Shown in pieces: positions 32,943-41,812 of a stretch of 59,237 nt of DNA; within the stretch, counting starts at the first letter, position 1; the number at the start of each line of letters is the position of its first letter. Source of the DNA: JAAYCI01 sp964370045 (GTDB lineage: Bacteria; Bacillota; Clostridia; Oscillospirales; Ruminococcaceae); assembly GCA_964370045.1 (NCBI GenBank), contig CAYJGZ010000016.1:1-59237 (forward strand), in the 5' to 3' direction. A model generated the notes under the pieces. It saw only the letters and a program-made list of their open reading frames with translations, was not told where the DNA came from and made no database searches. The position numbers and the translations under genes are program-made.

Positions 32943-34703
32943 ATGGCGAGTAAAAAAAGAAAAAAAATACGGCACACAAAGCTGGTGCTACCGGGCGAGC
33001 AAAAGGCGGAGCAGGCAGCCGCCGCCGATAGAATGGGCAGAACTGCGAGCACGCCACCTGCGCATTCGCCACAAGTGTCACCCGAACAAAAGCCGAGCAC
33101 AGAGGAAAAACAGCCGCAGGCCACAGCGCCGAGCGAAGCTGATGCACAAAAAATGCAGGACGACAGCGACAGCTCAAAGGACGGGCAGGAGCTACAGACC
33201 GAGCAGAATGATAAAGGTAGTGCGCAAAAAAAGCAAGGCACTGCAGATGGCCAAAGCAGTGTGGATGAGCCAAGGCCCAAAGCGCCACAAGATACTCAAA
33301 AAAAGCGTCAGGATGAAAAAAAGCCTGCGGGTAAAAAGCGTAAGCGCAGGCATCTGTTTTCGGGCGTAAAGCTAAGTGCGCCTACAGCAGGCAAGCAGGC
33401 GCAGGCAGATGAGCAGGCGCAGGAGGATGTGGATGAACCATACTCCAACCTGATAATGCTACCAAAGCGCAAAAAAAATAAGCTATCCCCCGCAAAGCGC
33501 AAGCGCAGGCGGCGCAGAATACGTATAGCGGTAGCTTTGTTTATTTTTATTGCAGGCTTTTTATTTTACCAGACGAGTAGCTACCTCACAGCGGCGACTT
33601 TTTTTTCGGACGTGTACGAGGATGTGCGCATTGCCGCATGGGGCGGCGAGGGCTTCCCCATGGATTTTGCGCTGAACGGCTTTATCAAGGCAGAGCCGAT
33701 GGGAAGCGGTGCGTTTGCCGCACTGGGCGAACGTGATGCGGCGGTGGTATCCTCCGCAGGCAGGGAGACGTTTCGCACTCAGCACAACTATGCCTCGCCC
33801 GGCATGTCCGCAGGGAACAGTAGGATGGTGGTGTACAATAGAGGCGGGCGAGAGTACACGATAGAGAGCAGAGCTGGAAATATAGCAAAAATAACTACAC
33901 TACAAGATATTTTGTTTTGCGAAATGAGCCCGGGTGGGTGGCTTGCACAGGTTACCACCTCTCGTTTCAGCTCCACAATGACGGTGATGGACACCACTTA
34001 CAACACAAGCGAGCCGAATTTTACGTTTGAAATAGTGGATGAGACACCCATACTCGCTGACTTTCATGTCGATAACCGCAACATAGTACTGGGGTGCATA
34101 TCCTCAAGTGGCGGCACAATGGGAAGCACTTTGTACATGCTCAATGTCGGCAGTAGCGAGGTGCAAGCGGAGGTGCGAGTAGAGGGTGCGCTGCTTTTGC
34201 AGGCGCAGTTTTTGTCGGGAAATCGCATTGTTGCGGTGTACGATAGCTTTACGGCGCTGTACGACGCAAGCGGAAATGAGCTTGCACGCTACGACTACGA
34301 CACAAGACGTATTCTCACAAGTTATGTTAGCACAGAGGGCATAGCGCTGGCGTTTGGCAGTGCTTTTCAGGAGCAGGTGCAGGTGGTGCGCATAGACACA
34401 CAGCTTCGCCCTTTGTACGAGGTGCAGATTGCAAGCAGTAGCACGCCAAGTCTGCTAATAGATGATGATACGTATGTTTTGGCGGCAGGCGAAGTGATGC
34501 ACTACGGCGATGAGGGTGTGCTGATAAACAGCGAAGTGCCACAGCAAAAGGGATATGCGCTGGTGCAGGGAGATGAGCCGCTTGTGATATGCGCAGGCAG
34601 TGTGCTTGCGCTCAGTGATGTTTTTGATGTGTCGCAGGGCAGTGGCACTTCATCGGATGTGTCCGCTGAGGTGGCATCCTCTACACTTTCCTCCTCTGCT
34701 TAG
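32943..34703 (+). CDS. Single-pass membrane protein with long charged N-terminus (possible DUF5711)
   Basis: A 586-residue protein of unknown function. Residues 1-193 are hydrophilic, low-complexity and very rich in Lys, Gln, Glu, Ser and Ala, ending in a highly basic stretch (KRKRRRRRIRIAV). One membrane helix follows (about 195-214). The remaining 370 residues are extracytoplasmic with many beta-strands and repeated G/S-rich turns, suggesting a beta-propeller-like domain, and end in a Ser-rich tail. The Lys-rich side fixes the N-terminus inside. I recall DUF5711 proteins of this build next to CvpA genes in Clostridia, but cannot verify the family here. It is followed at 80 bp by a CvpA-family gene. 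Confidence 0.7.
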   Translation: MASKKRKKIRHTKLVLPGEQKAEQAAAADRMGRTASTPPAHSPQVSPEQKPSTEEKQPQATAPSEADAQKMQDDSDSSKDGQELQTEQNDKGSAQKKQGTADGQSSVDEPRPKAPQDTQKKRQDEKKPAGKKRKRRHLFSGVKLSAPTAGKQAQADEQAQEDVDEPYSNLIMLPKRKKNKLSPAKRKRRRRRIRIAVALFIFIAGFLFYQTSSYLTAATFFSDVYEDVRIAAWGGEGFPMDFALNGFIKAEPMGSGAFAALGERDAAVVSSAGRETFRTQHNYASPGMSAGNSRMVVYNRGGREYTIESRAGNIAKITTLQDILFCEMSPGGWLAQVTTSRFSSTMTVMDTTYNTSEPNFTFEIVDETPILADFHVDNRNIVLGCISSSGGTMGSTLYMLNVGSSEVQAEVRVEGALLLQAQFLSGNRIVAVYDSFTALYDASGNELARYDYDTRRILTSYVSTEGIALAFGSAFQEQVQVVRIDTQLRPLYEVQIASSSTPSLLIDDDTYVLAAGEVMHYGDEGVLINSEVPQQKGYALVQGDEPLVICAGSVLALSDVFDVSQGSGTSSDVSAEVASSTLSSSA

Positions 34704-34785
34704 AGCGATAACACGCAACTTTGCCACGCAAATCAGGGCGAGCCTTACGCCTTAAAAACCTGTGCTGTGTAAAGGATTTGTAAAT

Positions 34786-35460
34786 ATGAATATGTATTCC
34801 GTCGTGTTCGATTTGGCGGCGCTTGCCATACTAACATTGTGTGCGGCGTACTACGCACGCAAGGGCTTTATATCGGGGCTATTCAGCTTTTTTGGCACAC
34901 TGATTGCATTTGTGCTTGCGTGGATTGCCGCAACAAACCTTGCGCCTGCAATTTTTAACAGTTTTATCCGTCCGTCCGTGGAGGAGCATGTGGCGCAGGC
35001 CATAGGGCAAAACGGCGCTACAAGCGTGCGGCAGATATTGGAGCAATCCATCGGCTTTTTGCCGGATAATATAATAGAAATTATACATCAGGCGCTGGAC
35101 GTACAGCTGGATTTCAGCGCATCGGATATTGTTGTAAACGTGGTAAATTCTGTTATGGTGCCCATTGTTGTGCCGCTGATAAGCATAATTCTTTTCTTTA
35201 TTCTGTTCTCGCTTTTCCGCGTACTTATGGGAGTTATTCGCACGCTTGCGGTGGGAATAGCAAAAATGCCCGCAATGAATACGCTCAATAGCGCACTTGG
35301 GGCGCTGGTGGGGGTGCTTATAGGAGCGCTATATGTTTTTATAGCGCTCAGCGCAATTTGGGCGTATGATTCGCTCAACCCGCAAAGCTCTCTCGGCGGT
35401 GCTTACTTTTCGGATTCTATAACGTGGGGGCTTTTGCAAGGATTCAACTTTTTCAGCTGA
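34786..35460 (+). CDS. CvpA family membrane protein
   Basis: A 224-residue membrane protein with four main hydrophobic segments: FDLAALAILTLCAAYYARKG, LFSFFGTLIAFVLAWIAA, VPIVVPLISIILFFILFSLF and ALGALVGVLIGALYVFIALSA. The N-terminal YYARKGFISGLFSF pattern is typical of CvpA/colicin V production family proteins. The central loop is predicted to be extracytoplasmic. AAAGGA lies 9 nt before the ATG at 34786. Its function in Firmicutes is not known. Confidence 0.75.
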   Translation: MNMYSVVFDLAALAILTLCAAYYARKGFISGLFSFFGTLIAFVLAWIAATNLAPAIFNSFIRPSVEEHVAQAIGQNGATSVRQILEQSIGFLPDNIIEIIHQALDVQLDFSASDIVVNVVNSVMVPIVVPLISIILFFILFSLFRVLMGVIRTLAVGIAKMPAMNTLNSALGALVGVLIGALYVFIALSAIWAYDSLNPQSSLGGAYFSDSITWGLLQGFNFFS

Positions 35461-35513
35461 CATGCCAGCAAATATGTTAGGAAAATGAAATTTTTAGCAG
35501 ACGGGCATGGAGA

Positions 35514-35542
35514 TTGCCAAAACGTAATGAATGGTGTATAAT
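35514..35542 (+). promoter_or_regulatory. Sigma-A promoter for the ClpE-like gene
   Basis: TTGCCA, 17 nt, TATAAT. The roughly 140-nt leader up to 35686 shows no CtsR (GGTCAAA-type) or CIRCE operator that I can recognise. Confidence 0.8.
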
Positions 35543-35685
35543 GTAGACATGCTCACAAAGGCACAGTGTCTTATAAAGGATACAAAATGCCGATAAAGCG
35601 TATATATAGGTGGTACAGCAAGTGTGCGTACTGCCGTAACCCCTGCAAGGCGTAAAGCACCGCAGGCTAAGAAAGGAAACAAACT

Positions 35686-38016
35686 ATGGTTATGTGCACG
35701 CAATGCAAAAAGAGGCCGGCCATTGTTTTTATACAGCGAATGGACGGGCAGGGCAACCACAGTGACGGCTACTGCCTCACCTGTGCCCACGGTCTTGGGA
35801 TTAAGCCGGTGGATGATATGATAAAGCAGTTCGGTATTTCCGATGGCGACCTTGAGGGGCTGGAGGAGCGCTTTGCCGGCTTTGTGGGTGAGGGCGGAAT
35901 GGAGAGCCTGCAAAGCATGGAGGGCTTTGGCGATTTGCAGGCCATGAAGGATGCGGGCGGTGCCGAGGAGGAAGAGGAGGACTTTTCCCCCGGCGGAAGC
36001 GCCACCGTGCCGTTTGTGCTGAGCGGCGGTAAAAAGCAGGATGAAAAAAGCAAGGACGAAAAGGCAAAAAACGGCCGCTCGAAGCAGGGCGGTGGCAAGC
36101 GCAAGTTTTTGGATACATACTGTGAAAACCTCACGCAAAAGGCGGCGCAGGGCAGGCTGGACCGTGTGATAGGCAGAGACCGTGAGATATACCGCACTAT
36201 TCAAATTCTCTCAAGGCGTCAAAAGAACAACCCCTGCCTGATAGGTGAGGCGGGTGTGGGTAAAACCGCCATAGCGGAGGGCATTGCACTGCGCATTGCA
36301 AATAAGGACGTGCCCAGCCGCCTGAAAGATAAGGAAATTTACCTGCTGGACTTGACCAGCCTTGTGGCAGGCACGCAGTTCCGTGGGCAGTTTGAGAGCC
36401 GTGTTAAGGGGCTAATCACCGAGGTGAAGCAGGCAGGCGATGTGATACTTTTCATTGATGAAGTGCACAACATCACCGGCGCGGGCGACTCGGAGGGGGC
36501 GATGAACGCCGCAAACATCCTAAAGCCTGCGCTCTCACGTGGCGAAATACAGGTCATCGGCGCTACCACATTTGCAGAGTACCGTAAGTATATCGAGAAA
36601 GACCAAGCGCTGGAGCGTCGTTTTCAGCCTGTGAAGGTGGAAGAGCCAAGCATTGAGGACACAGTGGCGGTGCTCAACGGCGTGAAAGAATACTACGAAA
36701 AGCACCACTATGTAAAGGTGTCCGGCTACATAGTGGAGCAGGCGGTGCGCCTGTCTGAGCGGTATATCACCGACCGCTACCTGCCCGACAAGGCCATAGA
36801 CCTCTTGGATGAGGCGGCGGCGTGCTGTAGCCTGCGCCATGTGGAGATTTCAAAGTGGCAGGACGGCGTGCGTGCGCTGTTTGACCTTGAGCAGGAAGAG
36901 GCGGAGCTGGAGCAGAAAGAAGAGCGAGACTACGAGCGTCTTGCACAGCTAAAAAGCGAGATAGCACGTCAAAAACCTGTGGTGGAGGAGCTAAAAGAGC
37001 AGGTGGACGGCATAGAGGTAACCATGCAGGACGTTGCACGTGTTATCGAGCTGTGGACGGGCATCCCTGCGCTGAAAATTGAGGAGAGCGAGTACAAAAA
37101 GCTGGCAAACCTCGAGAGCCGCCTAAGGGAAAAGCTGATAGGGCAGGACGAGGCGGTGCGCATGGTGGCGGGCGCAATAAAGCGCACACGTGCGGATATT
37201 TCGGGGCGCAGAAGGCCTGCAAGCTTTATATTCGTGGGGCCGACAGGTGTGGGCAAAACCGAGCTTGTAAAGCAACTTGCGTTTCAGCTGTTTGATTCGG
37301 TAGACCCACTCATACGCCTTGACATGAGCGAATTCATGGAAAAACATGCGGTGAGCCGTTTGATAGGAAGCCCTCCGGGGTACATAGGGTACGATGAGGC
37401 GGGACAGCTTACCGAGAAAGTTCGCCGAAAGCCGTACAGCGTGGTGCTGTTTGATGAGATTGAAAAGGCGCACCCGGATGTGATGAACATTCTGCTGCAA
37501 ATTTTGGATGAGGGCAAAATAAACGACGCGCACGGCCGCACGGTGAGCTTTGAAAATACGGTCATCTGCATGACGAGCAATGCAGGCAGTGCGGACAGGG
37601 TGTCCAACCTCGGCTTTGACAAAACGGTGGCCGAGATGAGCCGTGAAAAGAACATAAAGGCACTGCGAGACTTTTTGCGGCCGGAGTTTTTGAGCCGTGT
37701 GGATGAGATTGTCACCTTTAGGCCGCTGGAGCTTGAGGATTTGTCCAAGATTGCGGGGCTGATGCTGGCCGAATACAAGCAGCCGCTGGCCGCAAAGGAC
37801 ATGGAAATAAGCTGGAGCGAAGAGGCGAGCGAGCTGCTTGTGCAAAAGGCGAAGGGCGGCAAGTTCGGCGCGCGTGACCTGCGCAGGGTGATACGCAAAG
37901 AGGTGGAGGACGCCATTGCCGAGGGGATTATCTCGGGCGAAAAGTTCAGCAGGGTGAGCGTGGGCACGAAGGATGGCGAGGACACACAGAAGGATATTGA
38001 TGTGACGTTTAGTTGA
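35686..38016 (+). CDS. ClpE-like ATP-dependent unfoldase (zinc-finger N-terminus, two AAA+ domains)
   Basis: Hexameric Hsp100 unfoldase, 776 residues. The N-terminus is a zinc finger (Cys4, Cys7, Cys30, Cys33) as in ClpE/McsA instead of the two-repeat Clp N domain. An acidic linker of about 100 residues follows, then AAA-1 with Walker A GEAGVGKTA (about 187) and Walker B VILFIDEVH, a short coiled-coil middle region rich in Glu/Lys, and AAA-2 with Walker A GPTGVGKTE (about 519) and Walker B VVLFDEIEKAHP. The loop NLGFDK contains an LGF tripeptide of the kind that docks ClpP. GAAAGGAAA precedes the ATG. No clpP, mcsA, mcsB or ctsR is nearby. Confidence 0.85.
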   Translation: MVMCTQCKKRPAIVFIQRMDGQGNHSDGYCLTCAHGLGIKPVDDMIKQFGISDGDLEGLEERFAGFVGEGGMESLQSMEGFGDLQAMKDAGGAEEEEEDFSPGGSATVPFVLSGGKKQDEKSKDEKAKNGRSKQGGGKRKFLDTYCENLTQKAAQGRLDRVIGRDREIYRTIQILSRRQKNNPCLIGEAGVGKTAIAEGIALRIANKDVPSRLKDKEIYLLDLTSLVAGTQFRGQFESRVKGLITEVKQAGDVILFIDEVHNITGAGDSEGAMNAANILKPALSRGEIQVIGATTFAEYRKYIEKDQALERRFQPVKVEEPSIEDTVAVLNGVKEYYEKHHYVKVSGYIVEQAVRLSERYITDRYLPDKAIDLLDEAAACCSLRHVEISKWQDGVRALFDLEQEEAELEQKEERDYERLAQLKSEIARQKPVVEELKEQVDGIEVTMQDVARVIELWTGIPALKIEESEYKKLANLESRLREKLIGQDEAVRMVAGAIKRTRADISGRRRPASFIFVGPTGVGKTELVKQLAFQLFDSVDPLIRLDMSEFMEKHAVSRLIGSPPGYIGYDEAGQLTEKVRRKPYSVVLFDEIEKAHPDVMNILLQILDEGKINDAHGRTVSFENTVICMTSNAGSADRVSNLGFDKTVAEMSREKNIKALRDFLRPEFLSRVDEIVTFRPLELEDLSKIAGLMLAEYKQPLAAKDMEISWSEEASELLVQKAKGGKFGARDLRRVIRKEVEDAIAEGIISGEKFSRVSVGTKDGEDTQKDIDVTFS

Positions 38017-38046
38017 CGCTAAAGTTCACCTGTATATTTAACATAA

Positions 38047-38087
38047 AACTCCGTAGGGCAAAAAGCTTGCTCTACGGAGTTTTTTTG
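38047..38087 (+). terminator. Intrinsic terminator after the ClpE-like gene
   Basis: AAACTCCGTAG pairs with CTACGGAGTTT, followed by a run of T. Confidence 0.88.
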
Positions 38088-38091
38088 GGGA

Positions 38092-38198
38092 GTGGACAAA
38101 TAGAGGTGATTTAGAATACGTCAAGCGTAAGAAGAAGGCGCTATATCCCCGCCTGCGGCGGGGATATAGCAAATAAATCACCTCACTTGGACACACCC
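38092..38198. repeat. Family A palindromic element, copy 4
   Basis: The clearest full copy. The termini GTGGACAAATAGAGGTGATT and its near complement AATCACCTCACTTGGACAC flank a perfect central hairpin (GCTATATCCCCGCC and complement around TGC). Confidence 0.85.
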
Positions 38199-38273
38199 AG
38201 ATGCTTTACTTGCTTGATTTTTGGCAGTCGTTACTATATCATAAAGCTATTAAAAGTAAACAGGAGGCATCCA

Positions 38274-38825
38274 ATGAAAGAAAAAATAGATGTATTAGAC
38301 TACGCAAGTGGAATATTAAAAGCTGTAAAAACAGGGGTACTGCTCACAACAAAGGCTGAGGACAGGGTAAACTCCATGGTAATCTCATGGGGGACACTTG
38401 GCATAGAGTGGGGAAAGCCCATTTTCACTGCATTTGTTAGGGAAAACCGCTTTACAAAGCAGCAGCTGGACAAAAACCCCGAATTTACCATCAACATTCC
38501 TATCGGTGAGATGGATAAAAAAATATTTGCTGTGTGCGGCACAAAGTCGGGCCGTGATGTGGACAAGATAAGTGAGCTGGGCCTTGCGCTCGTTGAGGGC
38601 GAAAGCGTGTCGGTGCCTGCAATTAAACAGCTACCCTTGACGCTTGAGTGCAAAGTTATCTACAAGCAGGAGCAAGACCCTGCAGAGGTTCCACAGCAGG
38701 CTAAGGCGAAGTTTTACCCGCAGGATGTGGAGGGCAGCTTTTACGGTGCGAACAGGGACTATCACACCGCATACTATGGGGAAATAGTGAATGCGTACGC
38801 TTTGGAGGCGTATGTAGTAGAATGA
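38274..38825 (+). CDS. Flavin reductase family protein
   Basis: A 183-residue split-barrel flavin reductase-like protein. VKTGVLLTTKAEDRVNSMVISWG (in pieces GVLLTT and NSMVISWG) and FVRENRFTKQQLDKNPEFTINI are the FMN-binding segments of the family. CAGGAGG lies before the ATG at 38274; an upstream in-frame extension overlaps the repeat and is not coding. It probably reduces FMN or acts as a redox protein; the substrate is unknown. It converges with another flavoprotein gene at 38876. Confidence 0.85.
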   Translation: MKEKIDVLDYASGILKAVKTGVLLTTKAEDRVNSMVISWGTLGIEWGKPIFTAFVRENRFTKQQLDKNPEFTINIPIGEMDKKIFAVCGTKSGRDVDKISELGLALVEGESVSVPAIKQLPLTLECKVIYKQEQDPAEVPQQAKAKFYPQDVEGSFYGANRDYHTAYYGEIVNAYALEAYVVE

Positions 38826-38875
38826 GCATACATATGTGAAAAATCACATTGAGAAAGCAAAGTGATATGCAGACA

Positions 38876-39547
38876 TTACCTAATCCACCCATTCTCTTTC
38901 CAGTGTGCAATGTCGATGGGATTGTTCATTTTGGGTTGTAGCTTTTTCATTAGATGAAAATAAAACCTGCCCTTGAGTCCTCGGTTTATTTTGTTAAGAC
39001 GTGAAATTTTAAGGGCTATCTTATCTATGCGGCTGGCTATTTCGGCCTTCTTTTTGTCGCTGACACCCTCCCATCCCGTAGCAAAAACCGAAAAATGCAG
39101 GGCGTATGTCCTGCCTACACCCCACCATAGCATTTGGGTTTTGAGGGATTTTATAACACGGTTTGCCCCTGCGCCTGCCGCAGTGGAGATGAGCACAGCC
39201 ACTTTGCTTGCCATAGACTTGTGCGGACGATGTACCATGTACCTATATGCCATGTGGTCAAAAAATGTTTTCAGCTGGCCGCTCATTCCCATGACATAGG
39301 TGGGGGAGTTTATTATTAAAATGTCCGCATTTTCCACGTCGGATGCTATGGGGGCTATCCTGTCTTTGTGAGGACATGTGCCCTCGCCTTTGAGTATGCA
39401 GTTGCTACAACCTGTGCAAAACTTTATGTCATTCACAAAATGTTCTTTTATGTTGACAGAACGTAGCTTTTTGGCTAAATCCCAAGAGATGTTGTAGTTG
39501 CTGCCGACTTTTCTGTTTTGTCCGTGTATTATAACAACATTTTTCAC
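38876..39547 (-). CDS. Flavodoxin-fold NAD(P)H-dependent FMN reductase
   Basis: Flavodoxin-fold oxidoreductase of about 223 residues. The core is NVVIIHGQNRKVGSN (phosphate-binding loop), a two-cysteine segment FCTGCSNCILKGEGTC as in iron-sulfur or disulfide flavoproteins, and INSPTYVMGMSGQLKTFFDH, the FMN-site motif of the family. The GTG at 39547 is chosen because GAAAGG lies upstream and the longer reading adds an unrelated 21 residues. The C-terminal 70 residues are basic. Confidence 0.82.
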   Translation of the reverse strand: MKNVVIIHGQNRKVGSNYNISWDLAKKLRSVNIKEHFVNDIKFCTGCSNCILKGEGTCPHKDRIAPIASDVENADILIINSPTYVMGMSGQLKTFFDHMAYRYMVHRPHKSMASKVAVLISTAAGAGANRVIKSLKTQMLWWGVGRTYALHFSVFATGWEGVSDKKKAEIASRIDKIALKISRLNKINRGLKGRFYFHLMKKLQPKMNNPIDIAHWKENGWIR

Positions 39548-39644
39548 AGCTGATTTACCTTTCGTTTTTGGGTAATATAATGCACTACAAACTAAAGATG
39601 GAACATACAACTATAGTATAGCATACCTTCAAAATAAGACATAC

Positions 39645-39692
39645 AAAAAAACGGCGAAGTATTGGGCACTACCCCAACACTTCGCCGTTTTA
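39645..39692. terminator. Bidirectional terminator between flavoprotein and chemoreceptor genes
   Basis: AAACGGCGAAGT and ACTTCGCCGTTT flank TTGGG/CCCAA, giving a long near-perfect stem with A- and T-runs on either side. It ends the chemoreceptor transcript. Confidence 0.85.
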
Positions 39693-39710
39693 ATTGTTTT
39701 CTAAATGAGC

Positions 39711-41498
39711 CTAAAAGATGACATCGCCCGGAGCGCCATATCCGCCACTGTATGCGTCAAGCGCAAGTGGAGCGGGTTGCATCATGGGTGCACCGGCGCC
39801 GATAGCGGGTGCGGAGGTGCCATCCTTCAGCTGGTACTGACTCACAAGCTGTTTCAGCAGGTTTGCCTGGCTGGAAATTTCCTCGCTCACTGCGGCAGAT
39901 TCCTCGGCAGTGGCGGAGTTTGCCTGTATAACGCCCGAAATCTGCGTGATACGGTCGCTTATTTGCTCTGCAGCTGTAGCCTGCTCGTTTGAAGCCTGTG
40001 TAATCTTGTCCACAGATACACTCACGAGCATAGCGCCCTCTACAATGCTCTTCAGTGAGTTTGAGGTTTCGTCTGCTAAAGTAGCACCGCGGTTTACCGA
40101 CTCAATGGAGTTGCCGATAAGTACATTGGTGTTGTTTGCCGCCTCTGCGGACTTGCTGGCGAGGTTACGAACCTCCTCTGCCACAACCGCAAAGCCCTTG
40201 CCCGCAGCACCTGCACGTGCAGCCTCAACAGCCGCGTTGAGCGCAAGAATGTTTGTTTGGAAGGCGATGTCCTCGATGGTCTTGATAATCTTGCTGATGT
40301 CCTGCGAGGAAGTCTTTATATCCGTGATGGCGCTGTTCAAATCATCCATCTGTGCGTTGCACGCTTCCACCTTCATGCCGGTTTCCTTAACAAGATTGGA
40401 AGCTTCCTGTGCGTTTTTGGCATTTTCCTCTATGCGGGAGGACACTTCCGAAATAGTGGCAGACAAATCCTCCACGCTGGAGGCCTGCTCGGTAGAGCCT
40501 TGCGCAAGTGTCTGAGCGCCGTCCGCCACCTGCTCTGCGCCAAGGGATACTTGGTTTGCGGAGTTGCGGATGTTGAGCAGGGAGCCGGACTGAAGCTCCA
40601 CAAGGTTGCTAATGCTGTTGTGAACAGCGGCAAAGTCACCTGCGTAGTCGGACTTTTTCAGCTTGCTTTCCACGGCGAGATTGCCCTTGGTAATCTCGGA
40701 AAGTGAGTAACTCACGTCACCTATGACACGCTGTGTCTGTATGCACATTGTGTTGATATGCTTTACAAGCATACCCAGCTCGTCCTTTGCGTCGTAGTCG
40801 ATAGATTGGCCGAATTCGCCGGCGCTCATGCGCATTGCGCTTTGCTCAATAAGCTTTATGGGCTTTTTAAGACTACTTAGAATTAAAATGCACATAAGCA
40901 CACACACAAGCAAGCTCACTGCGGCGGCGGCAATTAAAATCAAGGTTGTGGTGGAGTTGAGGCTGGAGATTTCATCCATGAACAAGGCGGCATGCCCGTC
41001 CGATTCCGCCCCAATCTGCTCCACAAGAGCAGCAGCTTCGTTTGTTAGGGGGAGTGTCACCTGAAGTATCTGTGCGGCGGCTTCCTCGTCTTTTCCCTCA
41101 AGTGCCAGCGCAATAATTGCAGACTGGTGCACACCAAGCTCGGAAATCATGCTCTCAAGCGTGTCAATGTTGGAGGGGGCTCCGAGATATACCCCACGCA
41201 TTGACTCAAGAGTCTGTACTACCTCTTCGCCTGTTTGAGTCATCTCGTTTATACTTTCCTGTACAACGGCGGCATCATCGTACAAAAGTGAGCGGTAAAG
41301 GTTCTTTTGTTGTTTTTCAAACATCGCAGACATATCTGCCGAAATTTCGTGCATTACGTATGCGGTTTGCTTATAGTAGGATAGAATTCCGTCGGTTTCT
41401 CTTATGTTGAGAATGGAGAAAAGCAGTGCTGTCAAAAAAACGACAATGATTATTGCAAAAGACAAAATCATTTTCATGCTGAGCTTTAAGTTTTTCAT
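39711..41498 (-). CDS. Methyl-accepting chemotaxis protein
   Basis: Chemoreceptor of 595 residues. TM1 is at residues 9-27 (ILSFAIIIVVFLTALLFS), then a periplasmic four-helix-bundle-type sensor (about 35-195), TM2 (about 197-220, TLILIAAAAVSLLVCVLMCI), a HAMP domain, and a long signalling coiled coil with the hairpin tip EEVRNLASKSAEAANNT. The C-terminal 30 residues are Gly/Ala/Pro-rich without a CheR-binding pentapeptide. GGAGG lies 9 nt before the ATG at 41498. The ligand is unknown. It can be a substrate for CheD (14642) and signal through CheY (5037). Confidence 0.93.
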   Translation of the reverse strand: MKNLKLSMKMILSFAIIIVVFLTALLFSILNIRETDGILSYYKQTAYVMHEISADMSAMFEKQQKNLYRSLLYDDAAVVQESINEMTQTGEEVVQTLESMRGVYLGAPSNIDTLESMISELGVHQSAIIALALEGKDEEAAAQILQVTLPLTNEAAALVEQIGAESDGHAALFMDEISSLNSTTTLILIAAAAVSLLVCVLMCILILSSLKKPIKLIEQSAMRMSAGEFGQSIDYDAKDELGMLVKHINTMCIQTQRVIGDVSYSLSEITKGNLAVESKLKKSDYAGDFAAVHNSISNLVELQSGSLLNIRNSANQVSLGAEQVADGAQTLAQGSTEQASSVEDLSATISEVSSRIEENAKNAQEASNLVKETGMKVEACNAQMDDLNSAITDIKTSSQDISKIIKTIEDIAFQTNILALNAAVEAARAGAAGKGFAVVAEEVRNLASKSAEAANNTNVLIGNSIESVNRGATLADETSNSLKSIVEGAMLVSVSVDKITQASNEQATAAEQISDRITQISGVIQANSATAEESAAVSEEISSQANLLKQLVSQYQLKDGTSAPAIGAGAPMMQPAPLALDAYSGGYGAPGDVIF

Positions 41499-41812
41499 TT
41501 TCCAAAACCTCCAAGGCGAATTATTCGTAAGTCTGAGCTGTTTAGGCGGAAAAGATAACAAAAGTGCAAGTGAAAATGTGGCCGACAAGAACATTGCAAA
41601 GTACGCAATTTGTGTTGTGTTTCCTGTAGCTATAAAAAGCATACGACAGGAAATGCTATTAGTTTCATTATCACACCCACAGGGTAAAAAGTCAAGACAA
41701 AAGCTTTATAATAAAGCAAGTAAGCGGTGAAAAAGCAAAAGAGAACATGTGCTAAGTGATAATTAGAATGGTGCTTAAGTGAATAACACAACATAAACCT
41801 CATCGCTATGAG
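41499..41812 (-). other. Intergenic region upstream of the chemoreceptor
   Basis: 314 bp that hold the candidate promoter at 41667-41695 and a 5' leader of about 165 nt. No riboswitch class was recognised, and no gene is seen. Confidence 0.5.
41667..41695 (-). promoter_or_regulatory. Candidate sigma-A promoter for the chemoreceptor gene
   Basis: TTGACT, 17 nt, GATAAT on the minus strand. I did not find a sigma-28 (TAAA/CCGATAT) promoter here. Confidence 0.55.
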
